Positions 44,621-55,300 of a DNA stretch of 64,000 bases are shown here, in pieces. The stretch is from Fagopyrum homotropicum. Lineage: Eukaryota; Streptophyta; Magnoliopsida; Caryophyllales; Polygonaceae. Positions within the stretch are counted from its first letter, which is position 1. The number at the start of each line of letters is the position of its first letter. Under the pieces are notes generated by a model. The model worked only from the letters and a program-made list of their open reading frames with translations, did not search any database and had not been told where the DNA came from. The DNA is taken from positions 60,511,501-60,575,500 of the forward strand of contig BSWB01000004.1 of the NCBI GenBank assembly GCA_033239125.1. Direction: 5' to 3'. A program made the position numbers and the translations under genes.

Positions 44621-46449
44621 TGTTACGCTAAGATTGTGTAGCACGAAAAAAGTCTTAAATTTATAACTCGATATATTTTTCCTAACTCCTAGCGAACCCA
44701 CAGTGTATGGGTCGTTTTGTAGCAAGGATAGTATTCCGAGGTCGAACACAAAGACTAAGGTGAAATCGAATCAAATAAATGACTAAGGATAGTTTAAATC
44801 TAGTCTAAGAAAAGAGAAGGAAATAAAGAAAAGAAAATCATGATGTTTGTGGGTTTGGTTTTGTGGTGATCAAACAAAGATCACAAATGATGCAAGATTA
44901 TAAAACAAACTAACAAATCTAGCTAGCAACAAAAACAAGTAACACAAACACGAGATATGTGATCAAAGAGAGAAAAGCGGATTCAAGGGGTTAGGAATTC
45001 CGATTATGGCATTGGACTGAAGCTTCTAATCAAGCTTAGACTAGCTATAATATGTTGGGAAAGGGCATTTCTCAAGTGGGATCAATCACCGGGTAGGTCT
45101 CATGGTCCACTAATCCCGCACCTAAGGTCCTATCACCGGGTAAGTCTCTAGGAGCCTTAGGTTGGGAAATCTACACAAACCAGATCACTATCTAGGGATC
45201 TAACCTCTCCTTACCGGGTAAGTCTCGGGAAGGTAAGTTCTAAACATCAATCCTAGCACACTCAGTCCAATAACGGCTTATAAGGCTCACTACTACCTAG
45301 AGTTCATCATCTTCGGTATCTAAGAGCGAGAATCACCGGCTAGGTCTCTTCTCTCACTTAGTTTACTAGCATTAGGTCTCCCTAGACTAGATTAAGCTTA
45401 ATAAACTTTAGGATTTCAACATCTAACGTCCTACCATTCAGATTTATCAATACAACCACGACAGAACAAAACTACGGGCTGATATTCAAAACCACGGCCG
45501 TGGTTGTCCTAGAACAGACCGTAATTTATAACAGCAGTTAAGTTCAAGCAAGCAAATCATCCAAAGATACATTTAAATCTATTCTATCATAGTCCAAGCC
45601 ATAACCATCATTCCCTTATCCTAGAATCACATCTATTTAGCCAACAACATGCATCTTAACAGTCAAACTCAACAAGCATACATTCATGGCTTCCATAGCA
45701 AGTAAATAAAGTGAAAGAGAAATGAAACAAGTATAACAAGAAAACCAAGCTGAATAAATGTTAAGAAAGACTTACAACCCTTCAAAAGAAGGTCCAAACC
45801 GTTCCTTACAAAACCTTCCAAATGTCTTCAACTAGTTCACTGAAAAACCTCTCAAAAACTATGAAAAACTCTAAAACTAAGGTTCTTCTTCTTCTTCTCC
45901 AAATGAGAGTGTTTTTGCTCCCTTCCAAGAGTATCCTCCAATGGAATGTTGTGGAATATGAGAGTGTGGGAGAGGTTCCTCAGCATCAGCCTACAAGGAC
46001 CACTTATATCCTCCATCAAGGGCAAGAGTCGGTTATGGAGATCATGGGACAACTGTCACAACTGTCCGGAGAGAATCACGACCCAATTCCATGGGCGTGG
46101 AAGTGCCACTGACCGTGGTCTTGGTGGTTCAGCTCTCTTTTGATCGTTGAGCCATGAGTTGGTGCAAGACATGCACCAACAAGGTCATATGTGTTCTCCA
46201 TAGTTCCTAGCTTGCTTCTTAATGAGTCCGGAAGTGTGTCATCATGAGGAATGATCCTCGAATGTATCAATTAAGCTCCAAAAGCTCCCCAAAACACCTA
46301 CAAAACCGACAATAGTGTGTGTAGACGTCTATCTCGACAATATGCATGATTTGAACGTAAACGTCATGAACTAATGCCAAGCTATGCATGAATAGCTGGA
46401 AAAACTATCTAAATGGATGCCTAAACTAACGTCATAAATTGTGTTATCA
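44621..46449 (-). repeat. 5' LTR of C
   Basis: 1829 bp. Palindrome clusters at 45475-45535 (AACCACGGCCGTGGTT) and 46071-46130. Minus-strand TATA at 46003-46009. A 19-bp extra stretch near 44815-44835 relative to the 3' LTR. Confidence 0.92.
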
Positions 46450-46527
46450 CGTTTTTTTGAGTTGTGCGGTTTGCGAGTATCATGTTTAGCAAGTTTCGGA
46501 ACAATACTTGTTTTTAGGGGGGTTAGT
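46450..46527 (+). promoter_or_regulatory. K 3' UTR end and polypurine tract
   Basis: Resumes K after the CGTTT duplication and ends TTTTTAGGGGGGTTAGT directly before the LTR start TGTAATATCC. Confidence 0.8.
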
Positions 46528-48164
46528 TGTAATATCCAGAATTTTTATTCCGGATGTTGAGAGGTTTATTGACCCTTCCGCGTTAGCGGCTTAGTATTCC
46601 CGCAGGCCCAAGATGCTGAGTGACAGGATTTTATTCCTAATCCCGTCCCGACCTTTCGTTTTTCCCTGTTTGCTTTCCTACCCCTCGGTCTTGGGTCTCG
46701 CTAACCCTTTTGTGTAGCCCACGTTTCACTCTTCCTTATCTCTCCTCACTCTTCACTTCTACGCTTCTTCTCTCTTTCACTCTCCTGCTTGTGCTCTCTC
46801 TTCTTCCTTCCCCTTGGAAGATCTTGGCTAGGAATATGCAGCCTTAGAGAACTCGGATCTGTTGTGGTAAGCTCCTTCCCCCCCTTCTCCTTTCTTGTTG
46901 TTTTTCTTCCCATTCTTCTTCTCTTAACCAGTAGGATTCTTCCTCCCTTTCTCTTCGTTCCTTCCTTAGTCTTATGGTTATATCTTGTTAGTAGCATGCT
47001 TAGGTTGGCCTAGAGTAGCATGATATTTCCATCTAGTGGTTGTGAGCCTTGGAGCCCTTATGGCTTGATGTAGTTATTGACCTTGAGTTGGTTGAGCATG
47101 TTGGACCTTTCTAAACTAGATTGGCTCATCTAGGCTGTTGTTTATGATCATGTGATGTATAAGCTGTTGTGAGTGGCTTCCTTGTGCTGGGAGTGTGGTG
47201 AGGCTTGTGAGTTCTAGGATGCATTCCTAGGTTGAGAGCTAGGTGATCTTGCATAGATCACTAGAGTGAAGTCTTAGACTTCTTGAGTTTGAGTATGTGT
47301 TGATATTCATATATCTTCTTGTAAGCAGGTTGTGGGCTTCCTCCCTTAGGAAGCGAGAGTGTTGTGAGTGAGTGTGGTGATGAGGTAAGTCTCCGGACTT
47401 ACTTAGCTCGTATTCTATCTATTAGATTCGATGTGTGTTTGGTGGTGTGTGTTTTATCGCTTTCATTATAACAATTAAAAACCGGAATTACGATCACCGA
47501 CCTTATATTATTTTGGCCCAAGTGTATGATAAAGGGGGTGACAACTTGTCTAGCTCTTGAGTAGATCTAAGGGGTTCTTGGCGACTAGCCCGTGCCGGTA
47601 GACGGTTGAATGCATCAGTACCATTCCATGCTGGTAAGTGGGGACCGAGGCGGGTTTCGGGATTTACTCGTGTCAGAAAAGAAGTTGAATTAGAACGGGA
47701 TATGAACTAATAAATAAAGATAATAAACCGGACTTGTTTGTTGAGCATGATATGTGATATGATGATGTATGAGTGTGTATGTGCCTTCACCTTGTTTTTA
47801 ATGCTTCGAATTGAGCTAACTTTTTAAACCGCTTGTATAGATAACCCGTAGGTTAGGGACGCCGCCGTACATTATAGGACCGGGGGGGGGGGTTGGATTA
47901 TCTTGTTATGTTTGGATTTATGGTTTTGAAGTACTGTTTCGGATTTATGTTTTGGAGTTTGTGTCGTTTTGAGGACTCGGCTGAGTTTCCACCTTGTACC
48001 CCTTACATTTCAGTTCTCGCATACATTACAAATGATTTGATTTTTTGCCTTTGATTGTACCATGTTGGAAAGGTCCGGTGAGATTGTTGTCAGGCTAAGG
48101 TTCGGGACCCATTGTGAGGTCTCGCCCGTAGCATTCCCGAGTCCCGTGGATTCGGCGTGTTACA
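46528..48164 (+). repeat. 3' LTR of K
   Basis: 1637 bp from TGTAATATCC to CGGCGTGTTACA. The end matches F and I. A poly-G run lies near 47882-47892. The following five bases are AACTA; the left partner is unclear because the 5' LTR is lost. Confidence 0.85.
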
Positions 48165-49116
48165 AACTAAGCTTAGGAGAATAGAGAAGAGTACACAAAC
48201 CGGAAGAAGATCGCTCGATTCCATGATTGGATTCAACATTGGTGAAACGGGCAGGGAGACGGCATGGACACGAGAAGAAGATATGCAGGTGGTTCATTAG
48301 GGTGCTTGTTTGGTTCCTCCAAGAGGTCGTCTAGAAATTTTGAATTTGGTTCACCGTTTGGAACGGGAAGGATGATCGTCTGGGTGACCGGTTCTGGTCA
48401 TTTCATCCCCGTCAGGATTTTGTTTCGTGCCCATTTTGAGCTACAACATTCTTTGATAAAATTTTGAATTAATCTCTCTAGAGCAAAAACTTGACTTGTG
48501 ACGGCTTGGAGACGAGCAGGTAGCCTGTTTGGCTCCTCGTCTCTTCTAGTCAAGACACCGTCTTGAGCCCGGCTCGTCCTACAGTTTTTTGCAGTTAATT
48601 CTTTCGATTGAACTAATTTACCCATTTCCTCAATTTTCAAGAAAAAGAAATCCTTTGGACTTCAGAATTTGTCCTGATTTCATCCCTACAAATTTCTAAA
48701 GCTTCACGAACATTATAAATCACAATAACTTGCAAATGAAAATCATATACTACTGGTTCTAAAACCGGTGTTGAAATCTGAAATATTTTGCTCCACATAA
48801 AAGAAGTAACTTCCCTAAGGATATCTTCCATGGTAGTAACAGTTTATCATGGACATCTTCAATCTCCATCTCTATTATTAACTCAATGGGAGTTTTCAAT
48901 AGGTTTGAGAGTAGAGAGATATTCATCTAACCTCGTCATAATACAGAGCATTGCCTTAAGCGTGAAAATTTCGTTTGCCGGATCCGAGTAATACTAATCC
49001 ATTTCTTGTGTTCTTTAAGATCTCAACATATGAGATAGAGATACAAAGAAAACAGAGATTAAAAGTAACAAGAAACTTAGAATATCAGCTATAAAAAACA
49101 ACCAAACTATTTGTAG
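48165..49116 (-). pseudogene. Gag N-terminal remnant of Athila-like element 'M'
   Basis: Minus-strand pieces 48831-48637 (MEDILREVTSFMWSKIFQIST) and 48640-48398 (KLVQSKELTAKNCRTSRAQ, AVTSQVFALERLIQNFI) resemble a helical gag N terminus, but I cannot align them firmly to A or C. Placement just inside a tRNA-Asp primer site supports gag. The region also holds AAGACGG / CCGTCTTG and GAGACGAG words (about 48250-48575). The left side is cut by K at 48164. The original product is unknown. Confidence 0.4.
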
Positions 49117-49134
49117 TGTCCGGTAACGTCGCCA
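49117..49134 (-). promoter_or_regulatory. Primer-binding site of M (tRNA-Asp, decayed)
   Basis: Minus strand TGGCGACGTTACCGGACA, four changes from the tRNA-Asp complement, followed by CAAAAACT and an LTR-like TG start at 49141. Confidence 0.65.
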
Positions 49135-49140
49135 AAAACT

Positions 49141-49810
49141 TGATGAAATTTTTTTTGAAATCTGATGGTCCTAAAAACCTATCCGCAAGGATGAAGGGAT
49201 CAATTAAAGTATATCGGGTATCGAATCACGGGAGCCACCTCTATTTGGACATAAATGATAGGTAGTTACTCTTAGTAAAGGGAGAAGAGAAAGAGAAAGG
49301 GATTGACAAAATATAACCATGTGTATGAATTTAGTTAAACAATGATAAATGAATATTGTAAGTAACTATCTAAAATAGGCTTTGCGACAAACAAACAAAC
49401 AAACAAACAAAGACCGTGTTAAACTGTTTTGAAGGTTCTTAAAAACTATTACAAAAAATATGTAAAATCCTTTAAGCACTTCGAAATCCAGAAAAGATCA
49501 AGAAAATACTAGTTTGTCGGTGCATATCTGCAATCACAACAGATCTTTAAAAATGTATAATGACCAGCACTTTCAATGATAGTTAGAAATCCTCGTATTA
49601 AGAGGTAGGCACCAATCCCTTAATCCAAGTTCTTTTCAATCTTTACAATAAAACGAGCACGCTTGTGGAGAAAGACCAATTTTATCAAAAATCCTTTATA
49701 AATGTCACTTTGTTGAAGGTAAATAAAAGATAAGAACGAAGCTCTTTGAAAAGAAGCAAATCTTGAATAGCTGAATTCATTAGTTCATATAAACAATTAT
49801 AAATTATCTG
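49141..49810 (-). repeat. 5' LTR of M, left part
   Basis: LTR sequence adjoining the primer site. It contains an (AAAC)n microsatellite near 49386-49412. Interrupted at 49810 by element D. Confidence 0.5.
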
Positions 49811-50422
49811 TTACACTAGGATTAGTAGCACAAAAAGCTTTACATTTATAAACTCGAACTAAAATCCTAAACTACCTAGCGGAACCCGCAGTGTGCGGAT
49901 CGTTTTGTAGAAAGGGAAGTATTCCGAGGTTGAATATAAGGACTGAGGTGAAATTAGGTCATTCAATGATCAAAGATAGTGTAAATCTAGACTAAGAGAA
50001 GACGGATGATAAAGAAATGCAAAACACAATATCTTTGGTTAGTTTTTGGGTGATCAAACAAGGATCACAAGATATATGCACACAAACAAGCAAACAACTA
50101 ACAAACAAAGAGATAGGAGATAAGAGGTAAGAAATGCGGATTTTAGAGATTCAAAATTCCGGTTATAGCATTGGACTCATACAATCAAAACATCAAAGGA
50201 TAATCTGCAGTTGTTCGGAGTTGGGTGTTTCTCTAATGGGAGCAATTACGGGCATGTCTCATGCTCCACTAGTCTCAAACCTAAGGTCCTATTACCGGGT
50301 AAGTCTCAAGCAACCTAAGGATAGGAATTCTACACAAACCGGCCACTAGCTAAGGGTCAAACCCCTCCTTACTGGGTAACTCTCGGATAAGTTAAGTCTT
50401 AGGCAACGATCCTAGCACACTC
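49811..50422 (-). repeat. 3' LTR of D, left piece
   Basis: Plus strand TGTTACACTAGG ... CCTAGCACACTC. It has the CGCAGTGTGCGG and ACCGGGTAAGTCTC phrases shared with the other Athila LTRs. The last five bases, CACTC, are A's target duplication. Confidence 0.85.
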
Positions 50423-50751
50423 TGATAACACGATTTATGACTTAGGTTTAGGTAATCATTTAGATAGATTTCTCACTCATTCATGCACGGTTTAGCACTA
50501 ATTCACGACGTTTGCACTCAAATCACGTATTTTGTCGAGATAGACATCTACACGGACTTGTGCGTTGCTTTGTAGGTATTTCGGGGGTCTTTTGGACATT
50601 AACCGATACATTAGAGGGCCAAGCCTCATGATGGTACACATCCCAAGCTTTGGAGGAGCATAATTGGAGCAACAAAGGACACAAAGACCACTATGGGTGC
50701 AAGCAATGGAGCAACTCATGGCTAGACGATCATAGCATGTTTCTGCTGAAG

Positions 50752-50808
50752 AAAATCGGACCAACTAGCAGCTAAATCGGCCGATTTTCTCCTCCTGGGT
50801 CGATTTTT
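50752..50808 (+). repeat. Palindrome triad 2 of A LTR, upstream of TATA
   Basis: AAAATCGG, 14-nt spacer, AAATCGGCCGATTT, 12-nt spacer, TCGATTTT: half, full, reversed half. Repeated at 60318-60375 in the 3' LTR. Confidence 0.9.
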
Positions 50809-50828
50809 GGGCCTTTGACAGCTTAAGC

Positions 50829-50880
50829 CACGTGTCCCACGATCTCTTGTCCGGCCTTGCTCTTGGTGGAGAATATAAGT
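50829..50880 (+). promoter_or_regulatory. LTR promoter of A: G-box and TATA box
   Basis: CACGTG at 50829 and ATATAAGT at 50873, about 40 bp apart. Transcription would begin about 30 bp further downstream. Same order at 60395-60446 in the 3' LTR. Confidence 0.65.
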
Positions 50881-51349
50881 GGTCCTGCAGGTTGTTGCTG
50901 AGGATCTCTCCTCTCCCACACTCTCATTCACAGCTCACCAATTTGGGGGAAAAGATTTGAGGAGAAGAAAAGCTCTCAAGGATTGAAGGAAGAAGGAGAA
51001 CACCATTTTTAAGAGCTTTGAGTGACTTTTGAGTGATTTTTGTAATCTTGGATTGAAGAACTATTGCAAGGGTTGTTAGGAACGTTTTGAATCTTCATTT
51101 AAGAGTTTGTAAGTCTTGATACAACTTAGATTCTGCTGGAATTTATTGATTTTGCTTGTTTATCTTTCATTATCCATCTATGAACACCATGTATGCTTGT
51201 TTGATGATTTTTGATCTTGGTATGCATATTGTTGGCTAGTTTATAGTGATTCTAGAGTGATGGATTGATGGTTATGGCTTGGGTAATGATAGGATGGACT
51301 TATATGTCAGTTTAGGATGATTTGTATGCACGAAACCCATTCCAGGAAG

Positions 51350-51410
51350 AAAAATCGGGCTGTTCTTCATGCCAGATCGGCCGATTTATTTAAGATCCAC
51401 CCGATTTATT
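51350..51410 (+). repeat. Palindrome triad 1 of A LTR
   Basis: AAAAATCGG, spacer GCTGTTCTTCATGCCA, GATCGGCCGATTT, spacer ATTTAAGATCCA, CCCGATTTATT. Repeated at 60904-60965. Confidence 0.9.
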
Positions 51411-52252
51411 CTCCTGTTGCTCTTTAAATGATGAATCTGTATGTCAGGGTGTTAGGTTGTTAAATCCTAGTGTTTATTAAGTCTAATTTAGCTTAGGATC
51501 ACCAAATGCTATCAATCTAAGTGAGGGAAGAGATCTACCCGATGATTTCCGACCTTAGATACCTAAGATGATGAATGCTAGGTAATAGTGAGCCTCATAA
51601 GCCGCTATTGGATCGAGTGTGCTAGGAATATTGCTTGAGACTTCCCTATTCCGAGACTTACCCGGTAAGGAGAGGGTTACCCCTTAAGTAGCATCCGGTT
51701 CGTGTAGAATTCTCTACTTTAACCCCTTGAGACCTACCCGGTGATAGGAGTTAGATGCGGGACTAGTGAAGTGAGAGACCTACCCGGTGATTACTTCCAT
51801 TAGTGAAACACTCTTTCCCAACACCGCAGCTCGTCCTTAGAATTCTTAGAATCTTGAATCCAATGCCATAACCGGAAATCTTGACCTCTAGAATCCATTT
51901 TTCTCTATTGATCATATACTTGTGTTTGTGTTACTTGTTCGTTTTGCTAGCTTGAGTTGTTAGTTGTTTTCTTGTCTTGCTTGATTTGTGATCCTTACTT
52001 GATCATCACAAAAACTCAACCAAAAATATCATCATTTTCATTTCTTTATTTCTTACTCCTCTCTTAGATTAGATCCACACTATCTATGACCATTGTTTGA
52101 CTCGATTTCACTTTAGTCTTTGAGTTCGACCTCGGAATACTATCCCTACTACAAACGTCCCATACACTGCGGGTTCGCTAGGAGTTAGGATAAATATAAC
52201 GAGTATAAATTTAAAGCTTATTGCGATTCACACACACATCCTGAGCGTAACA

Positions 52253-52392
52253 AGTTTTTGGCGCCGTTGCCGGGGACTAGGTCTAGATTGAGTCATTTTG
52301 TGATTGTTTATAGTGTAGATCTGCCTTGTTGCTTTTGATCTCTTTTTGGTTTGTGTCTTTGCTTTTCAGGACATCTCTTACTCTTTAGGTAT
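52253..52392 (+). other. Leader of A
   Basis: Contains the primer site (52259-52276) and then untranslated sequence to the gag ATG. No other signal seen. Confidence 0.8.
52259..52276 (+). promoter_or_regulatory. Primer-binding site of A (tRNA-Asp)
   Basis: TGGCGCCGTTGCCGGGGA, an exact complement of the plant tRNA-Asp 3' end as I know it, 6 nt after the LTR. Confidence 0.92.
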
Positions 52393-55300
52393 ATGCGAAG
52401 ATCTCGTGGCAAGGATTTAGCTCCATTCGATCCCGAACCGGAGAAAACCCTTCAATCTAGATCCAAGAGTATTAAAAAGGGAAAAGAGATGGCCGGAAGA
52501 GACCTCCAAGCTGATTTGGATGAAGCCTTAGAGCAAATAAGGCTAAGAGATGAGCTCTTGGAGGAAGAAAGGAGACTTGCCAATGAGAGGCAAGAGGCAA
52601 CTAGGAGGGAGATTGATGAGATTAGGCAAGCCCTTGTTCAATGAGAGCTTAATCGCCGACATCCTCCACCTCCTTCACCACAACCGCAGCCGGCGGCGAA
52701 TGTTAGGGTTGTGCCCATTGCCATTGAAGAGCCACAAACCCTAGGGAGACGTATGGATCCGGCACAAAGAGCACACCGTCCGGGTGTGAACTTAGGAGAT
52801 CCCGCAGCCCACAACTATGAGCTCCGCCCTCAAGTTCTACAAATGATCCGGCATAATCAATTTGGAGGGATGGAAGGAGAGTCTCCTCATCAACACTTGA
52901 TGAACTATGAGATTTTGATGGAGACTCTTAGACCGCCAAGATTGGAGAGCAACAACCATAAGCTTAGGGCTTTTTCCTTCTCTCTTAAGGACAAAGCCTT
53001 AGCTTGGTATCAATCTATTCCACAAGGGCGAGTTGGTACTTGGGAGGAGATGACAACCGAGTTTTTGACTAAGTTCTTCCCACCTTCCAAGACTAACGAG
53101 TTAAGAGGGAAGATCAATGCCTTCGTGATGAAGGATAGAGAGAGTTTGTTCAAGTCTTGGGAGAGATTCAAAGATCTTCTCCTAGATTGTCCACACCATG
53201 GTATACCAAAAATTGAGCTATTGGAGATCTACTTCAAAGGACTTGATGAAGATAGCCAATTCAAGCTTCAATCCCTCTCCGGTGGGACTTTCATGGAGAA
53301 GCATGTGGATGATGCTTGGGAGTTTGTAGAGAAACAAGCTCTAGTGATTGAGAAATACTCCCATAGGAAGAGTGAAGGGAGAAAGGCGGGAGCATATGAG
53401 GTGAGTGAGGTCACCATGAGCAATTTCAAGCTTGACGCCATCAACAATGAGTTGAAGTCCTTGAGGGAATTGTGTGCTACAACTTTGAAGAATCAATCAA
53501 CTTCTCAAGTGATTCCACAAGCTAACTTATCTTTCAAGGAGGAGGATGTGAATTACATGGGAAGGGGCAATTACAACAACTATCAAGGCCCAAGGAACTT
53601 CAACAACAACCGGCAATTCAACAATTACCGGCCCAACCATAACCATCCCGGGTTTTCTTACTCTAACCCGGATGGAGCCTTGAACCCTCCCGCCTCCACA
53701 AGCACAACTCCACCACCAAGAGCTTCACAAGAACCACCACCCGGATTCACTCAACCTCCAAAGGATAGGACCGAATTGATGTTCGAGCAATTGCTTGGAA
53801 GGTTGAGTGGTCTTGAGAGCACCGTGACTTCAATTTCTAAAGCTCAAAAAGTTTTGGAAGCACAAGTGTTCCAAAAGGCGGGTGAAGCACATAGAGATCC
53901 GGGAAAGCTTCCCGGGAGAACCGAAAAAAACCCAAGAGGCCAAGTGTTGGCTATTACAACAAAAAGTGGGTTAAGCATGAAGGATCCTTTGCCCAAGGAG
54001 AATGCTAAAGGGAAGCAAGTGGTGAATGAAGAAGAGACCTTGCAAGGAGATGGAGGCAAGAGCAAGGATGTAGAGCCAACCTATGTGGTACCGCCTCCAT
54101 ACAAGCCACCACTACCGTTCCCTCAATCACGAGCAAGAGCTCGCTTGGACAATCACTTTGGTAAATTCCTTGAACTTATGTCTAAATTACATATTAGCAT
54201 TCCGTTCATGGATGCTATTTTAGGAATGCCGGCATATGGCAAGTTCTTGAAGGAAATACTCTCCAACAAAAGGAAGTTGGAGGAGTATGGGGAGATAAGG
54301 ATGACTAAGAGATCCTCGGAGTTGATTCAAACGATGAAGGAGGAGATGCCTCCTAAGCTAAGGGATCCGGGATCCTTTTGTGTGCCAATCGGAGTAGGAG
54401 AAGTGAAGTATGACGCCCTATGTGATCTTGGGGCAAGTGTAAGCATCATTCCGCTTGCACTTTGCAACAAGGTTGGGCTAGGAGAGCCAAAGCCGGTCAA
54501 GATGACCCTCTATATGGCGGACCGCTCGATCACTCATCCGGTTGGAATCTTGGAAGACATTCCGGTGCAACTAGGGAAGTTCTATGTGCCCATAGACTTT
54601 GTTGTTTTGGACATCCCGGCGGACTATCCGGTTCCTATCATCTTGGGAAGGCCTTTCCTAGCTACTTCTGGGTGTCTAGTAGATTGCAAGAATGGGACTC
54701 TCTCCTTCAACATTGGAGAAGAGAACATCAAGTTCAAGCTGTCCACAATGATGAAAGGGCCAACCCTTGATGAGGATGTATTCCACATAGTTGAAGAAGA
54801 GGAGTCTAGAGAGGTTGTGAGCTCAATCTTGCTCAAGGATCCACTTGAGAAGGTTCTTAGCTCAAGCTTGATGGAGGAAGGAGTTGAGGAGAGTAGAAAT
54901 GAAGTAATCAAGGCCTTGAATGCATTGGACGAGCTACCAAGTGTTGGATTTGAAGTGCTAGAAGAAGGGAGAAACTGGCAGAAAAATCGGACTGGAGGGT
55001 CCAGATCGGCCGATTTTTGGCCTTGTGCTAAAATTTCAGCCAGTTCAGCAAAAACAGAAACTCAGATCGACCCACTGCAAGAAAAATCGGCCGATTTTTC
55101 CTCCAGGGTCGATTTTCCCGAGTCTTTTCAGCATCAACCACTTGAGTGTGAGCAATCATCAAAGGACTTCAAGGAGGCTTCCATGGCTTTGCAATCATCT
55201 CAACCTACATTGTATGGATCATCTCCAACCGAAAAAGGTCCTCCTCAACTTGATCTTAAACCCCTTCCCTCTCATTTAAAGTATGCTTTCCTTGGTTCAA

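Larger units (their letters stand above)
23859..46449 (-). mobile_element. Athila-type retrotransposon 'C', with E nested in its 3' UTR
   Basis: Minus-strand element with 5' LTR 44621-46449, tRNA-Asp primer site, broken gag-pol 44482-38732, 3' UTR (38731-37259 and 25892-25672) and 3' LTR 25671-23859. Target duplication CGTTT on both sides. LTRs differ at about 90 sites by eye plus several small gaps (about 5%), so it is the oldest of the three paired-LTR elements. No accessory ORF is seen in its 3' region. Without E it would be about 11.2 kb. Confidence 0.92.
19137..48164 (+). mobile_element. Tekay/Del-like chromovirus 'K', split by C and E
   Basis: Gag at 19137, pol to about 23695, then interrupted by element C with target duplication CGTTT (23854-23858 and 46450-46454). 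It resumes to its polypurine tract and 3' LTR (46528-48164). The 5' LTR and leader are missing. Many stops and internal deletions; an old inactive copy. Confidence 0.8.
50423..52252 (+). repeat. 5' LTR of A
   Basis: 1830 bp, TGATAACACG ... CTGAGCGTAACA. Promoter part: G-box CACGTG at 50829-50834 and TATA (ATATAAGT) at 50873-50880. Palindrome cluster 2 (50752-50808) lies upstream of the TATA; cluster 1 (51350-51410) lies in the transcribed part. Confidence 0.96.

Noticed and set aside
46746..47013. Overlapping 74- and 83-codon ORFs in K's LTR
   Set aside because: They come from a pyrimidine-rich stretch of the LTR and have no support as genes.
47882..47892. Poly-G run as a quadruplex element
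   Set aside because: A single run without the further G-tracts needed for an intramolecular quadruplex.
50774..50787. CGGCCG sites as cloning linkers or restriction-site artefacts
   Set aside because: They occur in old and young elements of several lineages with different arms and at aligned places.
54462..54770. 102-codon ORF overlapping A gag-pol
   Set aside because: Out-of-frame shadow of the protease region.
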